DNA from: Legionella waltersii
GTDB lineage: Bacteria; Pseudomonadota; Gammaproteobacteria; Legionellales; Legionellaceae
DNA: 50,605 bases
Reading direction: 5' to 3'
Assembly: GCF_001468085.1 (NCBI RefSeq)
Contig: NZ_LNZB01000048.1
Location: 1-50,605, forward strand
Of the stretch, positions 1-8,471 are shown in pieces. Numbering within the stretch: position 1 is the first letter of the stretch; each line of letters opens with the position of its first letter. Under the pieces are notes generated by a model. That model was not told where the DNA came from and searched no databases. It saw nothing but the letters and a program-made list of their open reading frames with translations. The translations under genes were made by a program, and so were the position numbers.

Positions 1-1
1 G

Positions 2-67
2 GATACTTACCTTGTTGAGGCTGTTCAAAGTGCATTGCGTATTTCTGGGCAAACTATGAAAATCTAA
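2..67 (+). CDS. 3' end of a gene cut by the window edge
   Basis: An open frame enters from the left edge and ends at a TAA at 65-67. The last 21 codons end in ...SGQTMKI. It lies 16 bases upstream of the next start on the same strand, so the two could be co-transcribed. Too little is present to name the protein. Confidence 0.4.
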   Translation, partial: DTYLVEAVQSALRISGQTMKI

Positions 68-83
68 TCGTCGTGCCACTAAT

Positions 84-797
84 ATGATCATTTTATACGT
101 ACCCTTTTCTCGTGATAAATCAGGTGACTTATCTTCTCTGGTTGAGCTATGGAAAAAAAACCATCTTCAAAACAGGGATGAGCCTCTGTTTATTATGTAT
201 TTTGAGGATGAAGTTAATTTTGATGTTATCACTGAAAAATTAGAAATTTATATTTGTGCGCATGGAGCTTCAAAGGATGAGAATTTTATGTTGCTTGGTA
301 ATAAGGCCGATTTTTCTAATGCCGATTTTATTGATATGTCTACCCTGGCCGATCGATTTAATCATGATTTAGCCTATGTTTCAGCACAAATATCTGCAAT
401 TCATCTCTATTGTTGTGGTAGTCAAAAGAAGAACGAGCAAATGTCCATTTTTTTTCAACATGGAATGATACTTTATGATGGCCCAATTAAATTCTATGGA
501 GGTAATTTAACTCCTGCTGACAATAATGGAAGGTTGTGGAGCATTGGGCTCTCCGATCCCAAGCCAGTGTGGGCTACGATGCAAATCATTCGTCAATCCA
601 ATAATCCCGTGGATGAGAGCCTTATGCCTGAACGCTCCGCTATCAAACGGTTTGGGATATCCCATGAGGAAGCATTGGCTAAACATCGTGCTCGCTTTTT
701 TGAAAAAATCAAAAAAAAGCGAGCATCCGATTTCAGGGAGTTTCGTCAGGGAAAAGAAAACATCGATAATAGTGGTCCAGTTGCAAAAAATGATTAG
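84..797 (+). CDS. unknown protein with caspase-fold-like His-Gly / Cys-Cys motifs
   Basis: A soluble 237-residue protein with no signal peptide or membrane segment; I do not recognise a named family. Two hydrophobic strands each end in a suggestive dyad: EIYICAHGA (His60-Gly61) and AIHLYCCGS (Cys110-Cys111), about 50 residues apart. Clan CD cysteine peptidases (caspases, C80, CHAT) have this order and similar spacing: a strand followed by His-Gly, then a strand followed by the catalytic Cys. The C-terminal 50 residues are very basic and helical (FFEKIKKKRASDFREF). No convincing Shine-Dalgarno sequence precedes the ATG at 84. It converges on the CaaX-box gene at 841, with the stops 43 bases apart. 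A Dot/Icm substrate is possible from the setting. The fold is inference from two motifs only. Confidence 0.6.
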   Translation: MIILYVPFSRDKSGDLSSLVELWKKNHLQNRDEPLFIMYFEDEVNFDVITEKLEIYICAHGASKDENFMLLGNKADFSNADFIDMSTLADRFNHDLAYVSAQISAIHLYCCGSQKKNEQMSIFFQHGMILYDGPIKFYGGNLTPADNNGRLWSIGLSDPKPVWATMQIIRQSNNPVDESLMPERSAIKRFGISHEEALAKHRARFFEKIKKKRASDFREFRQGKENIDNSGPVAKND

Positions 798-840
798 CAA
801 ATCGCCCAGGCAACGAGGATTAGGTACTAAAAACAAGCCA

Positions 841-3288
841 TTATACGATGGTACAATGATTCGATACCTCCTTGGATGACTCTTTCCCTCTGGTTTCAGA
901 CGAACCTTGGTCACTAAAAAACCTTGCATTATAGGTTACTTTATTGGGGAACAGCTTTAAAATCCTCTGTTGAAACTGGGGCTGATGACTCAAATAGTCC
1001 ATCACTGTCTTACCTTCCTCATCTTGTTGCGTGAAAATAAGGTTCTGGGTTTCTAGAGGCACTGTTTTTATAACCTCAAGGAATTGAGAAATAAAGCTGG
1101 GCTGAGATAGGGCTGCTAACATCAGTACGTTTCTTCTGTTATTTGTCTGCTTGAACACCGTCTCCTTTGTTTCTGGAGACAATTTGCCTATCAATTCAAG
1201 CAAATCAGGTATGGCGCTGGGCTGATGTCTGATTGCGACCATCAGCGAGTTATTATCATCAATGTCTGTTTGTTTGGAAATAATATCCTGCGTTTCTTGA
1301 GGTAATTTTTTAATGACTGCAATGAAGAGAAGAATAGAGTTTGGACGGTATTTTGCGGCTAGCATCAGTGCATTAACACTCAAATCGTTGACCTGTTTGA
1401 AAATGACCGTTTGCGTTACTTGGGGTAGTTTTTTAATGAGTTTAATGAAGCGATGAATGGCCTCAGGGTGCGCAGGAATTGCTAGCATCAGCGCGTTATT
1501 TCCAAAATCATCTGTCTGCGTGAAAATCTCCTCTTGCGTTCTTTGGGGGAATTTTTCAATGACTGTAAGTAAGTCTGAAATAGCGTCAGGTTGGTGAAGT
1601 ACTGCGAGCATTAATGCGTTGTACCCCTCTTTTTTCTGTTTAAACATCCTTTCAAGCAAGTTGGAAGGCAATCGCTTGAAAACCGATGGCAACAAAAGTG
1701 GGTGGTCTTTTATCAGCCTATGCCATAGAGGTTGGTCATAAAATTGGTCTCTGCACAATTCATTCAGAAAAATTATCTCCAATGCTTGCTCGATGATACC
1801 CTCGTCATGGGTGGATTGCGCCCAGTTAAAAATCGCTTGTCCGTCATTCGCAGCATCACGCTTCTGAAGCTGTTTCAATATCGCTTTGACCAAGGCCTGT
1901 TGTTGTTCTGGACTAAAATATCCTTGTCGAATAGCTTGGGTAAGCACATTCTGCGGCTTTTGGGGCATCAGGTGGGTTAGCAGCAGGCCATACCATTGGG
2001 TGGGGAAGTTGAGGAACAAAAAGACAAGTTCCGAGTAGTTTTTAGGCGCAATGCCTTGAAGGGCTTGATTAAGCAACTGTTCTGGGAGAGAAAGCAGCTT
2101 ACACTCTTCTTTTTCAGTAGGTTTCTCTTCTGAATGCTTGTTGTATTTATCGTGCAGTTTCTTTAAGTCTATGGGGCTGATGGCCGCAGGCTTAGTCCAC
2201 AAGGGATTTGTTTTTTGAGCCTTCAGTATCTTGTTTAAATGTCCTGCCGCTGTTTCAACGCAGCTGTCTTTGACTAGTTCACGCTTAATCACATCATCAA
2301 GACTGTAAAAGTCTCCTTTGCTTTTTCTTAAATCTTGTTGCACCTTTTCAGGCAGACCCTCTAGGTACTCGATAAAACGTTGAACAGCAAGGGTTGCTGT
2401 AGCATTGGCATACTCACTTCTAGTCATGTGTGTACTGCCTAGAAGCAAACCTTGAATCAGTTGTTCTAAAGCCCTCATAGGGATAATGCCTTTGTGTTCG
2501 TAACAGTCTAAATCGTATTTCAAGCCCCGAAAGAACTCATTGTGCTCCAACAATGGCTGCACTAACTTATCAAGCCTTACTAAGGGATTTGCTGAGGACG
2601 GTGAGCCGTCCAATAAGCTTTTGCGCAAGAGACTATGCGTTCCCAATGGGAAATGAATGACATCCCGAACGTCCAAAAGACAGCCTTCCGCAATCACGTA
2701 ATGCGCAAGCTCCGAGTGCACTGGCTTTTGCGTCAGACTGGCAAGCCCTTCTTCCAGCTTGATTTCGGGTTGATGTCTATTCTCCCTCATTTCCTGTTTG
2801 GTGACATAATCCGATAATCTTATCGCCACCCGATAGCGAACAGTAGGAAGCAGAATCGACAACATTTCTTGCATCGTCGAAGGGGCAAAACACAGCTCAG
2901 CTATTTGCCAATACAGGCTATTGGTTGCACTCAGGGGCTCTTGATGAAATCCAAGACTGTGGGTGTCATCCTTTGCTCGATCTTGGCAACTTTTTAGGAA
3001 TTCTTCGGCAAAATGCTCTGGTTCTTCTAGAAGCTTTGTTAGATACTCCAGCTCGCCTTGCAATTCCAGCTCAAGCATTCGCTGCTTCACGCTGGCGTAA
3101 TCATGCGGCGCAATACACTCCTCTTTCAACAATGACGAAGCCTCTTGCAATAGCTTGGTGATCTGGTCTTTTTTCTCCTTTCCAATACTTGTGGTATTCT
3201 GTGGCCAAAAGGACTCTAATGGCATAACAACAGAAGCCTCTTGCAGTATTTTTATCATCAGGTTTTTAATGGTTTCTAGCATGTTCAT
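841..3288 (-). CDS. ankyrin-like repeat protein with C-terminal CaaX box CTIV (paralogue A)
   Basis: 815 residues with no signal peptide. The first ~530 residues are helical and match no family I recognise. About residues 555-760 hold five repeats of ~41 residues with the core NALMLA..QP.AI..LL..I..LP..TQ..IF.Q, an ankyrin-like helical solenoid. The last four residues are Cys-Thr-Ile-Val, a CaaX box that host prenyltransferases could modify. Several L. pneumophila Dot/Icm effectors (AnkB is the best known) use such a box to reach host membranes. It is a close paralogue of the gene at 8472-10805, in opposite orientation, and the similarity continues about 370 bases upstream of the start codon. 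The shared start is ATGAACATG, preceded by AGAGTA. Probable translocated effector; its activity is unknown. Confidence 0.82.
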   Translation of the reverse strand: MNMLETIKNLMIKILQEASVVMPLESFWPQNTTSIGKEKKDQITKLLQEASSLLKEECIAPHDYASVKQRMLELELQGELEYLTKLLEEPEHFAEEFLKSCQDRAKDDTHSLGFHQEPLSATNSLYWQIAELCFAPSTMQEMLSILLPTVRYRVAIRLSDYVTKQEMRENRHQPEIKLEEGLASLTQKPVHSELAHYVIAEGCLLDVRDVIHFPLGTHSLLRKSLLDGSPSSANPLVRLDKLVQPLLEHNEFFRGLKYDLDCYEHKGIIPMRALEQLIQGLLLGSTHMTRSEYANATATLAVQRFIEYLEGLPEKVQQDLRKSKGDFYSLDDVIKRELVKDSCVETAAGHLNKILKAQKTNPLWTKPAAISPIDLKKLHDKYNKHSEEKPTEKEECKLLSLPEQLLNQALQGIAPKNYSELVFLFLNFPTQWYGLLLTHLMPQKPQNVLTQAIRQGYFSPEQQQALVKAILKQLQKRDAANDGQAIFNWAQSTHDEGIIEQALEIIFLNELCRDQFYDQPLWHRLIKDHPLLLPSVFKRLPSNLLERMFKQKKEGYNALMLAVLHQPDAISDLLTVIEKFPQRTQEEIFTQTDDFGNNALMLAIPAHPEAIHRFIKLIKKLPQVTQTVIFKQVNDLSVNALMLAAKYRPNSILLFIAVIKKLPQETQDIISKQTDIDDNNSLMVAIRHQPSAIPDLLELIGKLSPETKETVFKQTNNRRNVLMLAALSQPSFISQFLEVIKTVPLETQNLIFTQQDEEGKTVMDYLSHQPQFQQRILKLFPNKVTYNARFFSDQGSSETRGKESSKEVSNHCTIV

Positions 3289-3665
3289 TACTCTTTATTG
3301 GTCGCCCCTACGAACATTGCCATTAGCTTAAGACAATGAATCATCCAGAGCGTAGCGAAGGATCTCCTAACACTGTTTAGTGCTTGCTTAGGTCATGCCC
3401 ACATCGAACAGCATCCTCTAAAGTTAGAACCATAGGTGCGTCATCTACAACTCACTATAACGCTTTGGTACGAGATCTAGGTTTTAGTTCATGTCGCATG
3501 GATTAGTGAGCGATGAGCTAAACGTCTGGAGTAAAAAAGAGGACGGTATGATTTTATGACTTGGATAACGAGTTTGGGGGTAAAAAGAACTGGATAAATG
3601 GATTGGCCTTGCAGTCTTCATCAAATCATCGGCTTGGGTTGAAAATCGACCTTATTATACCATGA
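841..3665. repeat. left arm of a long imperfect inverted repeat
   Basis: This arm covers paralogue A and its upstream region. Read on the minus strand, it matches 8005-10805 on the plus strand. Blocks such as CCAATCCATTTATCCAGTTC and CATGACCTAAGCAAGCACTA are identical in both arms. Similarity stops at the stop codon on one side and near 3665 on the other. The right arm has an insertion of roughly 80 bases in the leader. No other gene is visible in 3289-3802. Confidence 0.85.
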
Positions 3666-3705
3666 ATAATGGATAAGACCCAAACCCATGCAATTGAATT
3701 ACTCT

Positions 3706-3737
3706 TTGCCTCGACCCGTGAATTTTCGTAAGTCCTG
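3706..3737 (+). repeat. half-copy of the ACTTACG MITE-like element
   Basis: TTGCCTCGACCC...TTTTCGTAAGTCCTG matches one half of the elements at 33634-33695 and 15543-15575. No partner end is visible to its left. It lies about 65 bases upstream of the first MOMP-like gene and could carry or disturb its promoter. Confidence 0.6.
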
Positions 3738-3802
3738 TTTGTTTTGCCCTTGATATAAATCCACTTAATCGATAAGATTCAATTTTTTTTAAGCATGGGT
3801 TT

Positions 3803-4801
3803 TTGTTGAAAAAGGGACTTTATATTTCGTTGTTTTTGCTGTGTAATCACTTAAATGCATTTCAATACACGCCAAACTCCTTTTCATTTTTTTCAGAGCT
3901 GCTCTATTGGCAAGTGCGTGAACAGGGGGGGGAGAATTGGGGACAAGTTCTTGGTCCTACTGGTCCACAACAAACAGTACAGTTCTTAAATGCCCCTTTT
4001 AAGTGGAGTCCTGGTTTTAGGTTAGGTATAGGCTATGGAGGTGAGGGACAGCTTTGGGACTTGAGCCTAAACTACACTTGGTATAAAACTCAAGCGACTC
4101 AAGCGGCTAGCACGGATACTGGCGAGATTCACTCTTCATTTCTTGGTAATTTTTTTGCAGATAATCTGCTTGGTGCAGGCCTTTCTGGTCCTTACTACCA
4201 TAGTGCAAGCTTGAGATGGAACATTCAACATCAAAGTTTAGACATAGAGCTTGGCGCGTTGATCAAAGCAAATGAGGCAGTTCATTTAAGACCCTTTATT
4301 GGACTTAAGACGGCTGAAATGGACCAATCGATTATCTCTATTTGGAATACTCCTTTTAACAACCAAACAAAACTACCGATCCAAACGTTCTCCTCAGCAA
4401 CAGAAAACATCAAGAATGATTTTCGTGGGATAGGTCCTGCCGCTGGAATCGATTCCAAATGGCCTTTATTGATAAAGGCCCATCAAGAACTTGCGCTTAT
4501 TGGCCGTTTTTCAGGAGCCTTTTTATGGGGCGATTTTACCATGAACGATCTTTATCAGAACAATACGCCAGTTTCCATTACTATCGTCAATGAACGACTA
4601 ACAACGGCGGCTACTATGGTGAAAGGGTACATTGGCATTGAGTGGTCTAAAGCCTTTCAGGTTCCCCTCCTTACTATCCAGCTAGGGTATGAAGGTCAAG
4701 CCTGGTTTAACCAGTTGAGGTATTACAATTTTGACATGGGCCGAATGAATAATTCTCTGTTTATCCAAGGTGCAGTATTGAATGCTTCTATTCACTGTTG
4801 A
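3803..4801 (+). CDS. MOMP-family outer membrane beta-barrel (first of three)
   Basis: A 332-residue member of the Legionella major outer membrane protein family (Legionella_OMP). It opens with a signal peptide (LYISLFLLCNHLNA, cleavage near residue 19). Family marks follow: an aromatic first strand (SELLYWQVRE), KWSPGFRLGIGYGG near residue 70, a second-half strand ending HLRPFIGLKTAEMDQS, then KNDFRGIGPAAGIDS. The start is a TTG at 3803 or the adjacent TTG at 3806, because no in-frame ATG is available. It is followed by two paralogues on the same strand with gaps of 12 and -25 bases, so it likely heads an operon. Expected role: general porin or surface protein in the outer membrane. Confidence 0.85.
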   Translation: MLKKGLYISLFLLCNHLNAFQYTPNSFSFFSELLYWQVREQGGENWGQVLGPTGPQQTVQFLNAPFKWSPGFRLGIGYGGEGQLWDLSLNYTWYKTQATQAASTDTGEIHSSFLGNFFADNLLGAGLSGPYYHSASLRWNIQHQSLDIELGALIKANEAVHLRPFIGLKTAEMDQSIISIWNTPFNNQTKLPIQTFSSATENIKNDFRGIGPAAGIDSKWPLLIKAHQELALIGRFSGAFLWGDFTMNDLYQNNTPVSITIVNERLTTAATMVKGYIGIEWSKAFQVPLLTIQLGYEGQAWFNQLRYYNFDMGRMNNSLFIQGAVLNASIHC

Positions 4802-4813
4802 TAAAAGGCAATC

Positions 4814-5773
4814 ATGAAAACAAGAATAGCGATTGGGTTTGTTTTAAATCTGTATGTATGCAGCGTGATGGCAATCGGAAAAGTGACTCTTTTTGAAGAT
4901 CTACTGTATTGGCAACCCTCACAACAAACCAGTTCTCTTTGGGTAACGGTGCAACCAGTAGCGAATCCGCCTGGTTATACCTACCCCATTCCCAATGTAA
5001 CTTTTAAATGGAGTCCTGGGTTACGATTTGGTGTAGATTACATGGCCACCGATTTAATCGATTTAAAGCTCTATGGAACGACCTATGCGTCTAAAGCGAA
5101 CGAATCGGTGATCGCACCGCCAAATCATATTCTTATTCCAACATTTTTTAATGGATTAGTGTCCTTGGTTAACCCACTTGTGTTTAATCAAGCGCAAATG
5201 CAATGGAAAATTCGCTTGAACATGATCGATGCTGAAGTGGGCAGCACGCTTCATCCTCTTGACACCTTGAGCATCCGTCCATTTATAGGACTAAAAGGGG
5301 GAACCATCAATCAAAGCATTCATTCCAATTGGCAAGCACAACTTGCTGGAATTGATTTTTACACGGCGACAGAGGATGTTATGCATCATTTTTATGGCAT
5401 TGGTCCGAGCTTTGGAGTTGATAGTGTATGGGATATCTACACCAGAGTTAAGATAAACGCCTCTCTCTCCAGTGCATTGCTTTGGGGGCATTGGACGATT
5501 AAAGACACTTTTTCTAGGCCTGCCGCGCTTCTAATTATTCCAGGAACCACCATTATCTCCGACACTCCGAACTCCATGCTGGGTGCCTTCATGTTAAGAG
5601 CGTTTATGGGATTGGAATGGAGCTTCAAATCAAGAACCTTTGTTGCGATGAAAGCCGGTTATGAAATGCAATTTTGGGCGAATCAATTGCGATTGCCACT
5701 TTATGAGCAGCTTCCGGTACGTGGTGATCTAACATTACAGGGAATAACATGCGGTATTTCAATCGACTTATAA
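4814..5773 (+). CDS. MOMP-family outer membrane beta-barrel (second of three)
   Basis: 319 residues, paralogous to its two neighbours. The signal peptide is short (IAIGFVLNLYVCSVMAIG). The family pattern is LFEDLLYWQPS, FKWSPGLRFGVDYMA, SIRPFIGLKGGTINQS and HHFYGIGPSFGVDSVW. The ATG at 4814 has AAGG seven bases upstream (AAAAGGCAATC) and lies 12 bases after the previous stop. The C-terminus GITCGISIDL has the alternating pattern of a last beta-strand, although it lacks a terminal Phe. Predicted outer membrane porin. Sequence divergence from the flanking copies suggests old duplication rather than a recent amplification. Confidence 0.85.
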   Translation: MKTRIAIGFVLNLYVCSVMAIGKVTLFEDLLYWQPSQQTSSLWVTVQPVANPPGYTYPIPNVTFKWSPGLRFGVDYMATDLIDLKLYGTTYASKANESVIAPPNHILIPTFFNGLVSLVNPLVFNQAQMQWKIRLNMIDAEVGSTLHPLDTLSIRPFIGLKGGTINQSIHSNWQAQLAGIDFYTATEDVMHHFYGIGPSFGVDSVWDIYTRVKINASLSSALLWGHWTIKDTFSRPAALLIIPGTTIISDTPNSMLGAFMLRAFMGLEWSFKSRTFVAMKAGYEMQFWANQLRLPLYEQLPVRGDLTLQGITCGISIDL

Positions 5774-6648
5774 TGGCGGGTGGTCTTCTGTTTTCATCAT
5801 TAGCCAATGCCGTGGATTTTGACCTGGAGTTTTTATATTGGCAACCGTCTGAGACCATTGATTGGGCTGTAACCAATAACAAAAGCTTACCCAATCAGCT
5901 CATCACCTATAAAACCATCGATTTTGATTTTGCCCCCGGTTTTCGTCTAGGGGCTCAGTTTGAAAAGGAAACGTTCACTGGTAGGGTCTTCTACACTTGG
6001 TTAAATGCGCGTGCTACGGACGCGGTTAATGGAAATGTTATCTCGGCTTATATGCCCAGTAAGTTTGCAGAAGACTTTTATCAATCCGGACAAGTGCGTT
6101 TTAATATCGATTTCGATTCCATCGATGCAGACCTGATCAGAACAATTCCGATTGACAAAAAATGGGTATTGAATCCGTACATTGGCATTAAAGCCGCAAG
6201 AATAGACCAATCCATTAGTACTCAATATCAAGGGACCATTTTGGTGATAGAACGAGTTAAAAATGATTTCTTGGGCATTGGCCCGAAGATTGGAGTTGGA
6301 AGTAGTTTGCCCATTTATCAAGGACATCGATTAAACACCCAGTTAGTCGCTGATTTTTCGACGGCATTGATGTGGGGAACTTGGTCGATTAACGACACCA
6401 TGACGCAAAGCAACTCATCCCTTATCAGTTCGGTCGATATAGCCAATCGCAATTTGGGGGCTTTAGAAGTGCAAGGCTTTATCGGTTTACGCCTCACCCA
6501 TGAGCGCTTTTCTCTTAAAGCGGGTTATGAAGTGTCAGACTGGTTCAATCAATATCAGCTTTTTGACAACGCCACCGGCTCGCACAGTAATGATCTGGTT
6601 TTTCAGGGGCTCACTCTTCAACTCTTGGTCCAGGATCTTGTGAACTGA
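5749..6648 (+). CDS. MOMP-family outer membrane beta-barrel (third of three)
   Basis: 299 residues. The start at 5749 lies inside the previous gene (25-base overlap). It is favoured over the ATG at 5773 because it has AGGGA six bases upstream and gives a full signal peptide, MRYFNRLIMAGGLLFSSLANA. The overlap predicts translational coupling. Family motifs: LEFLYWQPSETIDWA, DFAPGFRLGAQF, VLNPYIGIKAARIDQS and KNDFLGIGPKIGVGS. Its length is close to that of classical L. pneumophila MOMP (OmpS, about 297 residues), but the sequence is clearly a divergent member. Predicted outer membrane porin or adhesin. Confidence 0.85.
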   Translation: MRYFNRLIMAGGLLFSSLANAVDFDLEFLYWQPSETIDWAVTNNKSLPNQLITYKTIDFDFAPGFRLGAQFEKETFTGRVFYTWLNARATDAVNGNVISAYMPSKFAEDFYQSGQVRFNIDFDSIDADLIRTIPIDKKWVLNPYIGIKAARIDQSISTQYQGTILVIERVKNDFLGIGPKIGVGSSLPIYQGHRLNTQLVADFSTALMWGTWSINDTMTQSNSSLISSVDIANRNLGALEVQGFIGLRLTHERFSLKAGYEVSDWFNQYQLFDNATGSHSNDLVFQGLTLQLLVQDLVN

Positions 6649-6789
6649 TATCTGATCATGGCCACGCCAAGCTTTTGCTCACTAAACGTTAAAACGCATG
6701 TTGACTTCTACTGCATGGATTAACAAGCCTTTGACAGGCTCATTTAATACTCCCTTAAGGGATTATGGTTAAAATATGGTCAAATTTAA

Positions 6790-7836
6790 ATGCATAAAGC
6801 ACATAAAATGTCATTCTCTCGAATCGATACACAATTAAAACAACATCATGATAACTTAATACCCGTTCCTCGAGGAACGATAAAAGGCATTAAAGAGGAT
6901 ACTCTTTCAAAAAAAATCCGCCGTTTTGATAACATTGGCATTGTTACTCCATTGTCTGAACAAGCTGGAATCTACATCAATACGAATGAAACAGGGGTAA
7001 GAATTACCGCGAAAGCCTTAGAAGAATATCCTCGTATACACGAGCCATTTCATATCGGTTTTTCAGGATGGCACAATTTTGATATTATGGCGCAACGGCA
7101 CTCAACTCGTGCCTTTATTGCGGATATGAATCCTGAAAATGCATTATTTTTGCACTATGTTTTAAAGTACTTGCGACGATACAGTGATCGTTTTGAATTT
7201 ATTGCAGCCATCACTGAATTTATTAAAAAGCATGAATACTACGGATCGAGAACAAATGCAGATAGGCCGAGTTATTTAGGTCAAATTCGCCCTAAAAGTA
7301 TCAAATTTTCTTTAAACGTAAGTGAAGAGTCCCTTTATTTTGATCATGTTTTTGTTGCAGAAGAGATTGCTATAGAGCTTAAAAGAGAAACCAGTTGGCT
7401 TTATACCCCTGAGCGCTATGCGCACATAAGAGGTCTTGCATTAGGAGATAAAATAGCTCTAATCACGGAAAATATCTGTGCGAGTGATACATTCTCGGCA
7501 ATATGTAAATTATTAATCGATAACTCGATACAAATTGATACCGTTTACGTTAGCAATATCGGGGATTGGATGAGCACAGAGAGTCAACGCCACTCATTTA
7601 TCAGAACTTTGCAACGGTTTTTGACCGATAAACAAACCATTGTTATCGATGCAACAAGGGGAAAAGACAGCACATTACCCATAGCCAACCAACGCTGCAC
7701 TTCACTGCAACAATTGGCTCCTTTGAGCCTTGAGGAATGGTTTTTTCCAAAAAAAACTCTATCTCATCAACGAATTCCAAGTGATACAGACTTATCCATC
7801 CAGGGCCATAGAGACCTCACGAGGATTTTCCTATAG
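6790..7836 (+). CDS. conserved unknown protein, possible Rossmann/methyltransferase-like fold
   Basis: 348 residues, soluble, no signal peptide. The best conserved-looking part is residues ~50-150: GIVTPLSEQAGIYINTNETG, then PFHIGFSGWHNFDIM, then a strand with FIADMNPENALFLHYVLK. An acidic residue followed by NPENA after a hydrophobic strand resembles the SAM-binding region of methyltransferases. A later TVYVSNIGDWM resembles another core strand and loop. I cannot assign a reaction. The ATG at 6790 is used; the ATG at 6808 is an alternative. The gene lies between the MOMP cluster and a MITE-like element that starts five bases after its stop, all inside the inverted-repeat bracket. Confidence 0.7.
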   Translation: MHKAHKMSFSRIDTQLKQHHDNLIPVPRGTIKGIKEDTLSKKIRRFDNIGIVTPLSEQAGIYINTNETGVRITAKALEEYPRIHEPFHIGFSGWHNFDIMAQRHSTRAFIADMNPENALFLHYVLKYLRRYSDRFEFIAAITEFIKKHEYYGSRTNADRPSYLGQIRPKSIKFSLNVSEESLYFDHVFVAEEIAIELKRETSWLYTPERYAHIRGLALGDKIALITENICASDTFSAICKLLIDNSIQIDTVYVSNIGDWMSTESQRHSFIRTLQRFLTDKQTIVIDATRGKDSTLPIANQRCTSLQQLAPLSLEEWFFPKKTLSHQRIPSDTDLSIQGHRDLTRIFL

Positions 7837-8471
7837 TGTGGGACTTACACAAAACCCGAAGGCGAGGCAAAAAATGTGTTTAATCAGGAGATTGGGTTTT
7901 TTGCCTAAGTCCTGTGGCAGGGGAGCGGATTACGCACGAAGAGATAGTATTACTTAATGATTAAAATGTATTCACATGGTCTTTGTTTTTGCCCATTTTT
8001 CATGATAAAATATTGTTGATTTTTAACCCAACCCGATGATTCGATGAAGACTGCAAAACCAATCCATTTATCCAGTTCTTTTTACCCTCAAACTCGTTAT
8101 CCGAGTCATAAAATCATCCCGTCCTCTTTTTTACTCTAGACGTTTAGCTAATCGCAAAATAATCCATGCGACATAAACTATAACCTAGAGTTCCTCCAGG
8201 GCGTGGTGGTCAGTTGTAGATGACGCGCCTATGGTTCTAACTCTAGAAGATGCTGTTTCATGTGGGCATGACCTAAGCAAGCACTAAAGGGTGTTTGGTA
8301 ACAAAGTGGTCTTTGCAGGAGCTACTGCCATTAAATTGAGGATATTTCTCGTCATCGAGAGGAGCTGGCGACGCAGGATCTCGCAAGAGTCAGGAGATCC
8401 TTCTTGACGCTCTGGATGACTACTCTTCTTCACTTAATGACAGTGTCTGCATGGGCGCGTAAGAAAGAGTA
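7837..8471. other. 635-base gap: MITE-like element plus start of right repeat arm
   Basis: No gene is seen here. From 7841 to 7912 there is a MITE-like element. From about 8005 to the next start codon, the sequence is the leader of the inverted repeat shared with 3289-3665. An extra stretch in 8285-8400, absent from the left arm, contains inverted pieces such as CAGGATCTCGC and GGAGATCCTTCTTGACG. The conserved leader suggests that both paralogues keep the same promoter and 5' untranslated region. Confidence 0.6.
7841..7912. repeat. complete MITE-like element, 72 bp
   Basis: Imperfect terminal inverted repeats: the left end is GGACTTACACAAAACCC. The right end, read on the other strand, is GGACTTAGGCAAAAAACCC. 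The inner GAGGCAA is shared with the other copies. It begins five bases after the stop codon of the upstream gene. Confidence 0.65.
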
